Assembly: GCF_024213195.1 (NCBI RefSeq)
Contig: NZ_JANAVF010000005.1
Coordinates: 186,001 to 250,000, forward strand
Source of the DNA: Streptomyces sp. TBY4
GTDB taxonomy: Bacteria; Actinomycetota; Actinomycetes; Streptomycetales; Streptomycetaceae
Reading direction: 5' to 3'
Length of the DNA stretch: 64,000 nt
Shown here: in pieces, positions 23,164 to 33,385 of the stretch
How the letters are laid out: each line of letters starts with the position of its first letter
How positions within the stretch are numbered: the first letter of the stretch is position 1
Position numbers and translations under genes: made by a program
The notes under the pieces: generated by a model
Told to the model about the DNA's origin: nothing
What the model saw: the letters and a program-made list of their open reading frames with translations, nothing else
The model's database searches: none

Positions 23164-24123
23164 ATGAACCACAACGCACCCCTCCCCCTCGCCCACCTCA
23201 CCGACAACCGCCCCCGCGTGCTGTCGCTGGCCCAGCTCCGCGAGCACGGGGTCACCGCCTCCGATGCCGCCGAGCGGTCCTGGCAGCAGATCCTGCCGGG
23301 GGTGTTCCTGCTCCACTCCGGTCCCGCGACGAGCGAGGAGCGGCTGCACGCGGCGCTCCTCTACGCCGGGCGCCGCGGGGACGAGGTCATGATCACGGGG
23401 CTGGCCGCCCTCGCCCTGTACCGGTTCTCCTCCGCCCCCGCCCTGCTCGGCCTCCCGCAGATCGACGTGCTCGTCCCGAACACCCGCCGGCTGCGCTCCG
23501 CCGGACAGGTCCGCATCGTCCGCACGCACACCCCGCCCCGGCCGCTGGAGATCACCGGGCTGCCCGTCGCCCCCGTGGCCCGCGCCGTCGCCGACGCCGT
23601 CGCCCAGCTCTCCGACGCCGGTACCGTCCGCCGCCTGCTCAGCGAGGCCGTCCGCGGCGGGCACTGCGAACCGGCGGCCGTGGTGCGGGAGCTGACGGTG
23701 GCCCGGCTGCTGAACCGCCCGCACGTGGTGGACGCCGTCGAATCACTGCTCGCCGAGGGCCGCGCCATCGCCGAGGACCGGCTCTACCAGCTCGTACGGG
23801 GCTTCGAGCTCCCCGAGCCCGTCTGGAACGTGGACCTGAGGCTGCCCGGCGGCCCGCACCTGGGCGGGGTCGACGCGTACTGGCCGGAGCAGGCGGTGGC
23901 CGTCGAGATCGACACCCGGGCCCCGCGCCAGGGCGAGGACGAGCAGTGGTCGGAGTCGGTCCGCAAGCGGGAGACCCTGGAGCGGTGCGGGGTGACCGTC
24001 CTGCACATCACCCCGCGCAAGCTCCGCGACTGGCCCGAGCAGCAGGCGGCGGTCGTACGGACCGCCCTGACGGCGTCCGCCGACCGCGAGCCCGCCGCCT
24101 ACCTCGTCGTCCTGCCCAGGTGA
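23164..24123 (+). CDS. AbiEi/DUF559-like protein with nuclease-type C-terminus
   Basis: A 319-residue protein. The N-terminus (SLAQLREHGVTASDAAERSWQQ, then VFLLHSGP) looks like the winged-helix domain seen in AbiEi antitoxins. The C-terminal part (LGGVDAYWPEQAVAVEID, then RKRETLERCGVTVLHI) looks like a PD-(D/E)XK fold with Asp, Glu and Asp in order. Many such proteins occur in actinobacteria, usually annotated as hypothetical. No toxin partner is adjacent, so a toxin-antitoxin role is not supported here. A DNA-binding or DNA-cutting role is inferred. Confidence 0.7.
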   Translation: MNHNAPLPLAHLTDNRPRVLSLAQLREHGVTASDAAERSWQQILPGVFLLHSGPATSEERLHAALLYAGRRGDEVMITGLAALALYRFSSAPALLGLPQIDVLVPNTRRLRSAGQVRIVRTHTPPRPLEITGLPVAPVARAVADAVAQLSDAGTVRRLLSEAVRGGHCEPAAVVRELTVARLLNRPHVVDAVESLLAEGRAIAEDRLYQLVRGFELPEPVWNVDLRLPGGPHLGGVDAYWPEQAVAVEIDTRAPRQGEDEQWSESVRKRETLERCGVTVLHITPRKLRDWPEQQAAVVRTALTASADREPAAYLVVLPR

Positions 24124-24128
24124 GGGAC

Positions 24129-25034
24129 CTACGGCGCAGGCTGCCAAGGCGGCGCGGGCAGCGCCGGATTCGCAGGCGAGTACTCCGGGGTGCTCCACAG
24201 CAGCCGCCCCGGGTGCACGCTCTCCACCACCGACCCGATCCGGAAGCGGACCCGCCGCTGTCCGCCCGCCCCGAACTCGGGCTCCGCCCGGCCGCTGAGC
24301 TGGAGCAGCGCCCCGGTCTCCCAGTCCGGGAACAGCAGCCCGGCCCGGGGGTCCACGAGCAGGTTCCCCAGGGTCAGGAACATGGCGTTGCCCGCGTAGT
24401 CCGGCCAGGCCAGTTCGGTCGGGGAGAGCACCTCGACGAAGCCCGGCATGCCGCCCCGGTGGCTCGCGTCGACCCCGTCCGCCCCCGCGGAGGTGGCGAC
24501 GAAGAAGGTGTCGGCGGCGCGGACGGCCCGTTCCTGGTCGGGGGTGAGCGCGTCCCCGCGCCGCACGACACCGGCTCCTTCGGCGGCGAGCTGGACAGGC
24601 TGCCGCTTCTGGAGGTACTTGGGGCAGTTGGCGAAGACCCGTTCGGCCGCCAGCGCGAACCCGCCGGGGGTGACCTCCAGGGTTCCGCCCAGCCGCATCC
24701 GGCGCCGGGTGCGCGGGTCGAGGGAGATGGTCCCGACCCGGGTGCCGGCGGTGGCCAGCGCCCCGGCGAGCGGATCCCCCTCGGGGACCCCTCCTTTGAC
24801 CGCGATCCGGTCCGGCCCGGTGGCCCGTACGAAACCGGGGGCGCCGGTCAGCAGTGAGGCCCAGAGCAGGCCCCCGGAGTCGGCCGCGCCGACGACCAGG
24901 TGCGGCTGCAGCCCCAGGAAGGCCGCGGCCACGTCCTTGATGTACGGGGTGATGGACTGCCCCACGTGCACGGCGTGCTCCCGGACACCGACCCGCTCCT
25001 GGACGGCCAGCGAGCCCCAGTGGTACCCGGACAT
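24129..25034 (-). CDS. PNPOx-like flavin-binding protein
   Basis: A 301-residue protein of the pyridoxamine-phosphate-oxidase-like fold. ADTFFVATSAGADGVDASHR and GMPGFVEVLSPTELAWPDYAGN are the flavin-binding half. The N-terminal half (HWGSLAVQERVGVREHAV) is a related split-barrel copy. Such proteins bind FMN or F420 and act as reductases or general stress proteins. It overlaps the VOC gene by one base (TAATG), so the two are co-translated. Both are divergent from the CGNR regulator across a palindrome. Confidence 0.8.
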   Translation of the reverse strand: MSGYHWGSLAVQERVGVREHAVHVGQSITPYIKDVAAAFLGLQPHLVVGAADSGGLLWASLLTGAPGFVRATGPDRIAVKGGVPEGDPLAGALATAGTRVGTISLDPRTRRRMRLGGTLEVTPGGFALAAERVFANCPKYLQKRQPVQLAAEGAGVVRRGDALTPDQERAVRAADTFFVATSAGADGVDASHRGGMPGFVEVLSPTELAWPDYAGNAMFLTLGNLLVDPRAGLLFPDWETGALLQLSGRAEPEFGAGGQRRVRFRIGSVVESVHPGRLLWSTPEYSPANPALPAPPWQPAP

Positions 25035-25492
25035 TAGAAGAACCCGCAGGTCGGAGCCCCGGCAGTGGGAGCCTCGGCGCCTTCGGCGCCGCTCGGCACG
25101 GAGATCTCCAGACGGGTCCCGTCCGGGTCGTGGAAGAAGATCCCGCCGGAGGCCGCCCCTTCGCCGTGGGGGACGACCCCTTCATAGGCGAAGTCGACGC
25201 CCAGAGCGCGCAGCCGCTCCTCGTACGCCCTGACCTCCTCGATGGCGTCCGCGGAGAGCGCGAGGTGGTGCAGTCCGGCCGCGCCGGGTGCGTAGGCCCC
25301 CTCGGCCTGCTGCCACAGGGCGAGCACGAGCTCGCCGTCCTGGCCGAGGAAGGCGAAGCGCCGGCCCTCCTCCGCGCCCTCGCCGAGCAGCTCGAAGCCG
25401 AGGCCGTCCCGGTAGAAGACGAGCGACCGGGCGAGATCCGTGACGTTGAGGCCCACGTGGCCGGTGCGCAGCTTGCTGATGACGGTCGTCAC
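25034..25492 (-). CDS. VOC-family (glyoxalase/dioxygenase-like) protein
   Basis: A 152-residue protein with two vicinal-oxygen-chelate beta-alpha-beta modules. HVGLNVTDLARSLVFYRDGLGF begins the first; LHHLALSADAIEEV the second. FHDPDGTRLEIS carries the last metal ligand, Glu. Glyoxalases, dioxygenases and resistance proteins share this fold, so no substrate can be given. The start is GTG at 25492 with GGAAGGA upstream. It is the first gene of a pair with the PNPOx-like gene, likely controlled by the palindrome at 25513. Confidence 0.85.
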   Translation of the reverse strand: MTTVISKLRTGHVGLNVTDLARSLVFYRDGLGFELLGEGAEEGRRFAFLGQDGELVLALWQQAEGAYAPGAAGLHHLALSADAIEEVRAYEERLRALGVDFAYEGVVPHGEGAASGGIFFHDPDGTRLEISVPSGAEGAEAPTAGAPTCGFF

Positions 25493-25512
25493 AACGGTTC
25501 CTTCCTCAGAAT

Positions 25513-25546
25513 TTCTAACCTTCTAAATCAAGATTAGAGGTTAGAA
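25513..25546. promoter_or_regulatory. Nested palindrome between VOC and CGNR genes
   Basis: TTCTAACCT (25513-25521) and AGGTTAGAA (25538-25546) are perfect inverted repeats, with TCTAA/TTAGA nested inside. A further half-site, GGTTAGAG, occurs at 25580-25587, near the CGNR start. The AT-richness is conspicuous here. It sits 21 bases from the VOC start and 58 from the CGNR start and is probably the CGNR protein's own operator. Confidence 0.75.
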
Positions 25547-25603
25547 CCGAGGGAGTCAACCGGTCACGTACTCTTGAAGGGTTAGAGCCACGAGGAGGCG
25601 GAC

Positions 25604-26164
25604 ATGACGACGACGGACCCACGGCCCCTGACCGGGGAACCGGTGGCCCTGGACCTGATCAACACCCGCTGGGTCCAGGACGGCGAGCCCCTCGACCTCT
25701 TCGCGGGGGCCTTCGGACTCACCCGCGTCGAAGGGCTCGCGCTCTGGCTGGAGAGCACCGGACTGGCCGGCCGCTTCCGCGCCGACGCCGCGACCCTGGT
25801 CCACCTGCTCACCGCCCGCGAGGCACTGGCCCGCGCCGTCGCGGACCCGGCCGACGACAGCGCCCGCGAGCTGGTCGACGCCGTTCTGGAGCACGGCCGG
25901 ATCCGGGCGACCCTGACCGCCGAAGGCCCCGGGGAGCGGACCGAGTTCGACGACCCGACCTGGGGCCCGGCCTGGACGGCCGCCCGCGACTACCTGGAGC
26001 TGCTGGGCTCCGACCCCGCCCGGATCCGCAAGTGCGCCTCGGAGACCTGCGTGCTGCGCTTCCACGACACCTCGCGCAACGGCACCCGGCGCTGGTGCTC
26101 GATGTCGGCCTGCGGAAACCGGGCGAAGGCCTCCCGCCACTACGCGCGCACGCGCGAGCGCTGA
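25604..26164 (+). CDS. CGNR zinc-finger regulator (ABATE domain)
   Basis: A 186-residue protein. The N-terminal ABATE domain runs from VALDLINTRWVQDGEPLDLF through the helical middle. The C-terminus has the CGNR zinc finger: CASETCVLRFHDTSRNGTRRWCS followed by CGNRAKASRHYAR, in which four cysteines bind zinc and the motif contacts DNA. GAGGAGG precedes the ATG. It is transcribed away from the VOC and PNPOx genes and probably represses them and itself through the palindrome between. A ligand is unknown. Confidence 0.9.
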   Translation: MTTTDPRPLTGEPVALDLINTRWVQDGEPLDLFAGAFGLTRVEGLALWLESTGLAGRFRADAATLVHLLTAREALARAVADPADDSARELVDAVLEHGRIRATLTAEGPGERTEFDDPTWGPAWTAARDYLELLGSDPARIRKCASETCVLRFHDTSRNGTRRWCSMSACGNRAKASRHYARTRER

Positions 26165-26252
26165 AGGGTCGGAAGTTGTCACACCCGATCCGGGACGGGG
26201 GCGGGCCGCTCCCCTGACGCGCGGTCGGGAAGTCTACAAATCCATCTTCAAC

Positions 26253-26294
26253 CCAGAAGGTTCGTACCGGTTCGGTCCGGTACGGGCCTTCTGG
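26253..26294 (+). terminator. Hairpin after the CGNR gene
   Basis: CCAGAAGG (26253-26260) pairs with CCTTCTGG (26287-26294) and an inner GTACCGG/CCGGTAC stem continues it. It lies 88 bases after the CGNR stop. Confidence 0.7.
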
Positions 26295-26340
26295 CGTACG
26301 GGGCGCGCTGGCGGGAGTCCGCCAGGGTAGGTATCGGTCC

Positions 26341-26368
26341 GTGACAACTCTCCCCAAAGAGCTGTCAC
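26341..26368 (+). promoter_or_regulatory. Palindrome upstream of the S8 protease gene
   Basis: GTGACAACTCT (26341-26351) is opposed by AGAGCTGTCAC (26358-26368) with one mismatch. It lies 70-97 bases before the start. The sequence GTGACAACTC also occurs in the palindrome before the M28 peptidase gene (31508-31499, minus strand). Confidence 0.6.
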
Positions 26369-26437
26369 TTACGCGAGGCTGACCGGTCATCCGGCACCGA
26401 AATCCGGACCGTACCTTTCACTTAGCCAGGGATGCTG

Positions 26438-29400
26438 ATGACCCTCGACTCCCCCGCTCGTTCCAAAGACGGCGCCATACCCGCGACCCGACGCGTCGCG
26501 CGCGTCGCGGCCGCGGCCGGCCTGGTGGCCGCCCTCGCGGCCACCGGCGCCATGCCCGTCTTCGCGGCGACCGGCACGAACACCCCCGCGCCCAGCCCCG
26601 CGGTGAAGTCGGCCGACGAGAAGCTCGGATCGGCCGACGCCGAACTGCTCCAGGAAGCCAAGGCCAAGGGCGAGAAGACCGTCACGGTCATGGTCGCGAC
26701 GGCCCCCGGTGAGACCCAGCAGGTGGCCAAGCAGCTCGACGACGTCCAGGGCGCCTCGGTGGGCCAGACGTACGACAAGCTCGGCTACGTGCGCGCCACC
26801 CTGCCGACCGACAAGGCCGAGGCCGCGCTGAAGGCGGCCGCCAAGCTGACCTCCGTGCACGGCATCGACCTGCGGCACGAGATCCAGCTCCCGGACCCCC
26901 GTCCGGACGCGGACCGCGAGACGGGGACGGTGAAGCGGACCGCCCCCGAGACCTACCCGGCGCCGGACAAGAACACCCCGGCGAAGAACCCGTACAACCC
27001 GGTCTTCGAGACCGGCACGCTGGACTTCCTCAAGAAGAACCCGCAGGCCGACGGCCGCGGAGTGACCATCGGCATCATGGACTCGGGCGTCGACCTCGGC
27101 CACCCGGCGCTCCAGAAGACCACCACCGGCGAGCGCAAGATCGTCGACTGGGTCACCGCGACCGACCCGATCACCGACGCCGACGCCACCTGGCGCGCGC
27201 AGATCACCCCGGTCACCGGTGGCACCTTCACCGCGGGCGGCGGCAGCTGGAAGGCCCCGGAGGGCTCGTTCCAGTGGAGCCGCTTCACGGAGTCGATCAC
27301 CGCCAACGGCGACATGAAGGGCGACGTCAACCGGGACGGGGACACCACCGACCGGTTCGGCCTGCTCTACGACCCGGTCGCCGGGACCGTCCGCGTCGAC
27401 ACCGACCAGGACAACGACTTCACGAACAACGAGCCGATGAAGCCGTACAAGGACGGCTACCAGATCGGCTACTTCGGCACGGACAACCCGGCGACCGAGG
27501 TCGCCGAGCGCATCCCGTTCGTGATCGAGATCCGCAAGGACGTCCCGATGGACCCGCTGGGCGGTGACTGGGTCGGCAAGAAGGCCGACTTCGTCAACGT
27601 CGGCATCATCGAGGGCACGCACGGCACGCACGTCGCGGGCATCACCGCCGCCAACGGCCTGTTCGGCGGGGCGATGAACGGCCAGGCTCCCGGCGCCAAG
27701 CTCGTCTCCTCGCGCGCCTGCACCTGGTCCGGCGGCTGCACCAACATCGCGCTGACCGAGGGCATGATCGACCTCGTCGTCAACCGCGGCGTGGACATCG
27801 TCAACATGTCGATCGGCGGCCTGCCGGCCCTGAACGACGGCAACAACGCGCGCTCCGAGCTCTACAAGAACCTCATCGACACCTACGGTGTCCAGCTCAT
27901 CATCTCGGCGGGCAACGAGGGCCCCGGCATCAACACCATCGGCGACCCCGGTCTCGCGGACAAGGTCGTCTCCGTGGGTGCGGCGGTCTCCAAGGAGACC
28001 TGGGCGGCCAACTACGGCTCCGGCGTGGCCAAGAAGTACAACATGTTCCCCTTCTCCTCCCGCGGTCCGCGTGAGGACGGCGGCTTCACGCCGACCATCA
28101 CGGCTCCCGGTGCCGCCATCAACACCGCGCAGACCTGGATCCCGGGCGCACCGGTGAAGGAGGCCGGCTACACCCTGCCGGCCGGCTACGCGATGCTCCA
28201 GGGCACCTCGATGTCCTCGCCGCAGGCGGCGGGCGCCAGCGCCCTGCTGATCTCGGCCGCCAAGCAGCAGAAGATCGCCCTCACCCCGGCGAACCTGCGC
28301 ATCGCGCTCACCAGCAGCGCGAAGAAGATCGACGACGTCCCGGCGCACGCCCAGGGCGCCGGCATGATCAACGTCCCCGGCGCGTGGGAGTCCATCCAGC
28401 GCGGCGCCAAGGCCAACGACTTCACCGTCAAGGCCCCGGTCGACACCGCGATCGACCAGTTCCTGAAGACCCCGGGCTTCGGCACCGGCATCTACGACCG
28501 CGAGGGCGGCCTGAAGGCCGGCAAGAAGAAGGTCTACGACGTCGTCGTCACCCGCACCACGGGCGTCAAGTACGGCACCCCGCACAAGCTCAGCTGGCGC
28601 AACAACGACGGCACCTTCAAGGTCCTCAGCGACTACGGCTACGTCACCCTGCCGCTGAACAAGCCGGTCACCATCAAGGTCGAGGCCAAGGCCAAGACGG
28701 GTGGCGTCCACAGCGGCATCCTGCAGCTCGACGACCCCTTCACCGAGGGCATCGACAAGCAGATCCTCTCCACGGTCGTCGTCTCGACCCCGCTGGCGAA
28801 GCCCTCGTTCAGCTACTCGGACACCTCCTCCGTGCAGCGCAACAGCCACAAGTCGTACTTCGTGAACGTCCCGGCGGGCGCCAAGTCCCTCGAGGTCGCC
28901 CTCGGCGGACTCGCGGCGGGCAGCCAGACGCGCTTCATCTCGATCCACCCGTACGGCGTGGGCGTCGAGGACAGCGCGACGACCCAGTGCTACCCGAACT
29001 ACGACAACCCGGCCAACCTGTGCCGCCCCGACCTGCGTTCGTACCCGAACCCGCAGCCGGGCGTCTGGGAGATCGAGGTCGAGTCGCGCCGTACCTCGCC
29101 GCTGCTCGACAACCCGTTCAAGCTGGACGTCTCCGTGCTCGGCGCGGCCTTCGACCCCGCGGTCAAGGTCCTGCCCGAGGTCAAGCAGGGCACCCCGGCG
29201 CCGGTCCAGTGGACCGTGAAGAACGACGGGGCCGCCATCTCCGGCGGCAAGCTCCAGGGCGGCTCGCTCGGCTCCGCGAAGGTCGCCAAGCCGACCATCG
29301 CCAACGGTGAGACCCACACCACCGAGGTCACGATCGGCGAGGGCGTCTCCCGCCTCGACATCGCGATCGGCAAGGTCTCCGACACCGCCGCCGACCTCGA

Positions 29401-29770
29401 CCTGGACGTGTACAAGGACGGCGTCAAGGTCGGCTCCTCCGCCGACGGCGACTCCGAGGAGGCCGTGAGCCTGGTCAACCCGGCCGCGGGCACCTACACC
29501 ATCGAGGTGTTCGGCTACGCGGTCCCGTCCGGCTCCACCACGTACGACTACCGCGACGTCTTCTACTCGGCCGCCCTGGGCGCCGTCCAGGTCGACGATG
29601 CCGCCGCGGTCAACCTCGCCAACGGCGCCTCGGCGACCGTCTCCGCGAACGTGCTCGCCAACAGCGGCACCACGGAGGGCCGTCAGCTCTTCGGCGAGGT
29701 CAAGCTGCTCAACGCCCGCGGCACCGCCGCCGGCACCGGCAGCGTGCAGATCGAGAAGGTCCTGCCGTAA
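26438..29770 (+). CDS. Secreted S8 (subtilisin-like) serine protease, large form
   Basis: A 1110-residue protease. A signal peptide covers about residues 1-45, with a basic start (RRVARVAAAAGLVAAL) and cleavage near VFA. The catalytic triad is Asp215 (GIMDSGVDLGHP), His398 (GTHGTHVAG) and Ser591 (QGTSMSSPQAAG). The Asp-His distance is about 180 residues rather than the usual 30-60, a layout like tripeptidyl-peptidase II. C-terminal beta-rich domains follow, including a pre-peptidase-like domain near residues 960-1030. I preferred the ATG at 26438 over 26432. It probably works outside the cell on proteins. Confidence 0.92.
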   Translation: MTLDSPARSKDGAIPATRRVARVAAAAGLVAALAATGAMPVFAATGTNTPAPSPAVKSADEKLGSADAELLQEAKAKGEKTVTVMVATAPGETQQVAKQLDDVQGASVGQTYDKLGYVRATLPTDKAEAALKAAAKLTSVHGIDLRHEIQLPDPRPDADRETGTVKRTAPETYPAPDKNTPAKNPYNPVFETGTLDFLKKNPQADGRGVTIGIMDSGVDLGHPALQKTTTGERKIVDWVTATDPITDADATWRAQITPVTGGTFTAGGGSWKAPEGSFQWSRFTESITANGDMKGDVNRDGDTTDRFGLLYDPVAGTVRVDTDQDNDFTNNEPMKPYKDGYQIGYFGTDNPATEVAERIPFVIEIRKDVPMDPLGGDWVGKKADFVNVGIIEGTHGTHVAGITAANGLFGGAMNGQAPGAKLVSSRACTWSGGCTNIALTEGMIDLVVNRGVDIVNMSIGGLPALNDGNNARSELYKNLIDTYGVQLIISAGNEGPGINTIGDPGLADKVVSVGAAVSKETWAANYGSGVAKKYNMFPFSSRGPREDGGFTPTITAPGAAINTAQTWIPGAPVKEAGYTLPAGYAMLQGTSMSSPQAAGASALLISAAKQQKIALTPANLRIALTSSAKKIDDVPAHAQGAGMINVPGAWESIQRGAKANDFTVKAPVDTAIDQFLKTPGFGTGIYDREGGLKAGKKKVYDVVVTRTTGVKYGTPHKLSWRNNDGTFKVLSDYGYVTLPLNKPVTIKVEAKAKTGGVHSGILQLDDPFTEGIDKQILSTVVVSTPLAKPSFSYSDTSSVQRNSHKSYFVNVPAGAKSLEVALGGLAAGSQTRFISIHPYGVGVEDSATTQCYPNYDNPANLCRPDLRSYPNPQPGVWEIEVESRRTSPLLDNPFKLDVSVLGAAFDPAVKVLPEVKQGTPAPVQWTVKNDGAAISGGKLQGGSLGSAKVAKPTIANGETHTTEVTIGEGVSRLDIAIGKVSDTAADLDLDVYKDGVKVGSSADGDSEEAVSLVNPAAGTYTIEVFGYAVPSGSTTYDYRDVFYSAALGAVQVDDAAAVNLANGASATVSANVLANSGTTEGRQLFGEVKLLNARGTAAGTGSVQIEKVLP

Positions 29771-29790
29771 CCCGGTAGCGGCCTGAAACA

Positions 29791-29825
29791 GCGGGGGCGG
29801 TGCTCGTCACGAGCACCGCCCCCGC
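29791..29825. terminator. Convergent terminator, S8 protease / M28 peptidase
   Basis: GCGGGGGCGGTGCTCG (29791-29806) pairs perfectly with CGAGCACCGCCCCCGC (29810-29825), 16 base pairs on a TCA loop. It serves both converging genes. Confidence 0.88.
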
Positions 29826-29874
29826 CTGTGTTCCCCCTGGTTCCCTCCCCCGGTCCCCTCCCCCGGGTGCGGGA

Positions 29875-31374
29875 CTACTTCCCGAGCGAGCTCAGGTCCT
29901 GGGCGTACGTGCCGACCGCGTGGGCGATCACGTCCAGGTTGGTGTCGAAGGCCTTCAGGTCGATGTTCTTCAGGTCGTCGCCCGCCCCGTGGTAGTTCGG
30001 GTCGTACGGGGCCCCGGCCGTGCCGCCGTACCGCGCGGCCTGCTCCGGCGTCTTGATGCCCTCGGCTCCGGTGAAGGTGCCGCCGGCCGGGATGCCGTTC
30101 GCGATGAACGGGCCGTAGTCGGAGCGGCCGTCGAAGTCACTGCCCTCGTGCGGCTTGCCCTTCTTGTCGAGGAAGCCGTTGATCAGCGCCTCGATCTGCG
30201 CGGAGCCGGCCGGCCCGGCACCCTCGCCCGTCCGGTCCGAGTCGTCGCCGTCGTAGACGAACTGCGCCGGGTTCGGCGAGGCGATCATGTCGAAGTTCAG
30301 GTAGAGGGCGATGTCCTTCTTCTGCTGCTCGGACAGCTGCGCCACGTAGTGCTCGGAGCCCAGCAGGCCGAGCTCCTCCGCCGACCACCAGGCGAAGCGG
30401 ACCTTGTTCGCGGTCTGCTTGCCCTTGCCCTTCTTGTTGGCGCCCTCCTCGGCGAGCTTGAGGGCCACCTCCAGCAGGCCGGCCGAGCCCGAGCCGTTGT
30501 CGTTGATGCCCGGGCCCTCGGGGACCGAGTCCAAGTGGGCGCCGACCGTGACGACGCGGTCGGAGCGGCCGCCCCTGGTCTCGGCGACCACGTTGCGGGT
30601 GGTCTTCTTCACGTGCTCCTGGTCCAGCTCCAGGCGCACGCTCACCTCGCCCTGCGCGGCGGCCGCGGTCAGCGCCTCGCCGTCGGCGAGGGTGATCCCG
30701 GCGCTCGGGATGATCCCCTCGGCGGGCGAGGAGAAGGTGCCGCGGACCGGGGTGGTGCCGCTGTGGTTGTAGACGATCACGCCGGTCGCGCCCGCCGCGG
30801 CGGCGGCCCGCTGCTTCTCCACGAAGGTGCAGGCCCCGCGCTTGACCAGGGCGATCTTCCCGGTGAAGGCGCCCGCCGGGTAGTCGGCGGCGTCGCAGCC
30901 CGGGGTCTCGTCGACCCGGGCGAGGGCGAGCGGGGCGGTCAGGCCGCCGGCCGGGGTGGACTTGGTGAAGGTGAAGGCGGCGGTGGCCAGCTCCCGGGGA
31001 GCCCCGCCCCCCGCGCCGCCGAGGACGGTGGTGCGCTCCGTCCTGGTCTGCGCCTCGTAGATGTCGAAGTCCTGGTACGAGACCTGGTACCCGGCCTTCT
31101 TCAGCGTGTCGTGGACGTAGGCGGCGGAGGCCGCGTGGCCGGGCGTGCCGGCGGCGCGGTTGCCGCCGTTGGCGTCGGCGATCTGCTGGAACTTCGCCAG
31201 GTGGCGGTAGGCCCCGCGGGCGGTGACCTCCTCCACCAGCTCCTTGGCCAGCCGGCCCTCGCGCGGGTGGGCGGAGGCCGGTGCGGCGGCGAGCAGGACG
31301 GGCGCGGCGACGGCGGCGGCCGCGAGGGCGGCGAGCGCCGGTATGGACCGGCGGCGGTGGCGGATGGCACGCAC
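29875..31374 (-). CDS. Secreted M28 aminopeptidase with PA domain
   Basis: A 499-residue exported zinc peptidase. It starts at GTG (31374) behind GGGGAGAA. The signal peptide is rich in Arg then Ala (AIRHRRRSIPALAALAAAAV) and ends near ASA. A PA domain (about residues 120-240, GKIALVKRGACTFVEKQRAA) precedes the catalytic part. Zinc ligands are in VTVGAHLDSVPEGPGINDNG and WWSAEELGLLGSEHYV. It is like the secreted leucine aminopeptidases of Streptomyces. A palindrome shared with the S8 protease lies upstream. Confidence 0.93.
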   Translation of the reverse strand: MRAIRHRRRSIPALAALAAAAVAAPVLLAAAPASAHPREGRLAKELVEEVTARGAYRHLAKFQQIADANGGNRAAGTPGHAASAAYVHDTLKKAGYQVSYQDFDIYEAQTRTERTTVLGGAGGGAPRELATAAFTFTKSTPAGGLTAPLALARVDETPGCDAADYPAGAFTGKIALVKRGACTFVEKQRAAAAAGATGVIVYNHSGTTPVRGTFSSPAEGIIPSAGITLADGEALTAAAAQGEVSVRLELDQEHVKKTTRNVVAETRGGRSDRVVTVGAHLDSVPEGPGINDNGSGSAGLLEVALKLAEEGANKKGKGKQTANKVRFAWWSAEELGLLGSEHYVAQLSEQQKKDIALYLNFDMIASPNPAQFVYDGDDSDRTGEGAGPAGSAQIEALINGFLDKKGKPHEGSDFDGRSDYGPFIANGIPAGGTFTGAEGIKTPEQAARYGGTAGAPYDPNYHGAGDDLKNIDLKAFDTNLDVIAHAVGTYAQDLSSLGK

Positions 31375-31473
31375 GGTAATTCTCCCCGAGTTCGAAGTGC
31401 GGATTCCGCGTCCGGATGACGGACACGACAGACCGGACCGTAACCGGCTTCGAACAGGCAAAACGGCCCGTGA

Positions 31474-32655
<1,182 letters not shown>

Positions 32656-32673
32656 TCCCGCGCGCAGGCACGA

Positions 32674-32708
32674 CCGGAGGGCGGCACCGTGACGGTGCCG
32701 CCCTCCGG
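32674..32708. terminator. Convergent terminator, asd / DUF1203
   Basis: CCGGAGGGCGGCACCG (32674-32689) pairs perfectly with CGGTGCCGCCCTCCGG (32693-32708) on a TGA loop. It lies 18 bases after asd and 15 before the minus-strand stop. Confidence 0.88.
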
Positions 32709-32723
32709 CGTTCCCCGCGGGCC

Positions 32724-33221
32724 TCAGGGCCGGCGGACCTCGAAGAGGTAGCAGCCGAACTCGGCCGCGCGGACGTGGACGAGCGCGGTGCGCGGGTCCT
32801 CGAAGGCCTCGGTCAGCGCCCGCTCGACCACCTCCTCGGGGTCCCCGGCGAGGTCGAGCACCCGCCCGCCGAGGATGTGGCCCGCGGCGTCGTAGCGGCG
32901 GGCCGTGCGCAGGGCGCCCGGGTGGGCGAAGGGCAGGCCGGGGTCCGGGTCCGGTCCGCCGCAGTCGGCGGCGTGGATGAACACCGGGCCCTGCTCGTCG
33001 TAGGCCCCCGGGTCGGCGCCCGTCTCGGCGGCCCAGCGGCGCAGCGGCGCGTACGCGACGAGGGCGATCCGGTCGCCGGGGACGCTGCGGCGCAGGCAGC
33101 AGCGCAGCGGGGCGCCGCCCTCCCGGTCCTCGTACGGGGCGCAGGGCCGCCCGGCGTCGTCGAGGGTGCGCAGGCCGGCGAGGACGGGAGGGGCGATGGC
33201 GAGCACGGTGTGTGTGGTCAT
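32724..33221 (-). CDS. DUF1203 family protein
   Basis: A 165-residue protein. CAPYEDREGGAPLRCCLRRS, then GPVFIHAADC and GHILGGRVLD, then VHVRAAEFGCYLFEVRR at the end, match the DUF1203 family. Members are small cytoplasmic proteins of unknown function; the family's conserved cysteines and histidines suggest a metal site, which is inference. It is divergent from pepN copy 2 and convergent with asd. The ATG at 33221 is the only good start. Confidence 0.8.
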   Translation of the reverse strand: MTTHTVLAIAPPVLAGLRTLDDAGRPCAPYEDREGGAPLRCCLRRSVPGDRIALVAYAPLRRWAAETGADPGAYDEQGPVFIHAADCGGPDPDPGLPFAHPGALRTARRYDAAGHILGGRVLDLAGDPEEVVERALTEAFEDPRTALVHVRAAEFGCYLFEVRRP

Positions 33222-33385
33222 GGGGTCCAGGGTGCTGCCGGCGGACCGGCCGGGGCTGGCGGAAATCGGACGTCGCGTTCCCAGCCGGCGTTGCGCCCGC
33301 GTTTCGCCCGTGGATGACTCCGGCGCGGTGGCGCGGCCCGCGTGGAAGGATGGGCCGGAACGTCACCATCGAAGGAGATGACCGC

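Noticed and set aside
23164..24123. Toxin-antitoxin locus (AbiEi antitoxin)
   Set aside because: No toxin gene lies beside it; the neighbours are pepN and a PNPOx-like gene.
26387..29317. Very long open frame on the minus strand opposite the S8 protease gene
   Set aside because: It is antisense to a clear protease gene with signal peptide and catalytic triad. Its residues are a Val/Arg/Gly/Asp mix typical of reverse-strand translation in high-GC DNA, with no start signal.
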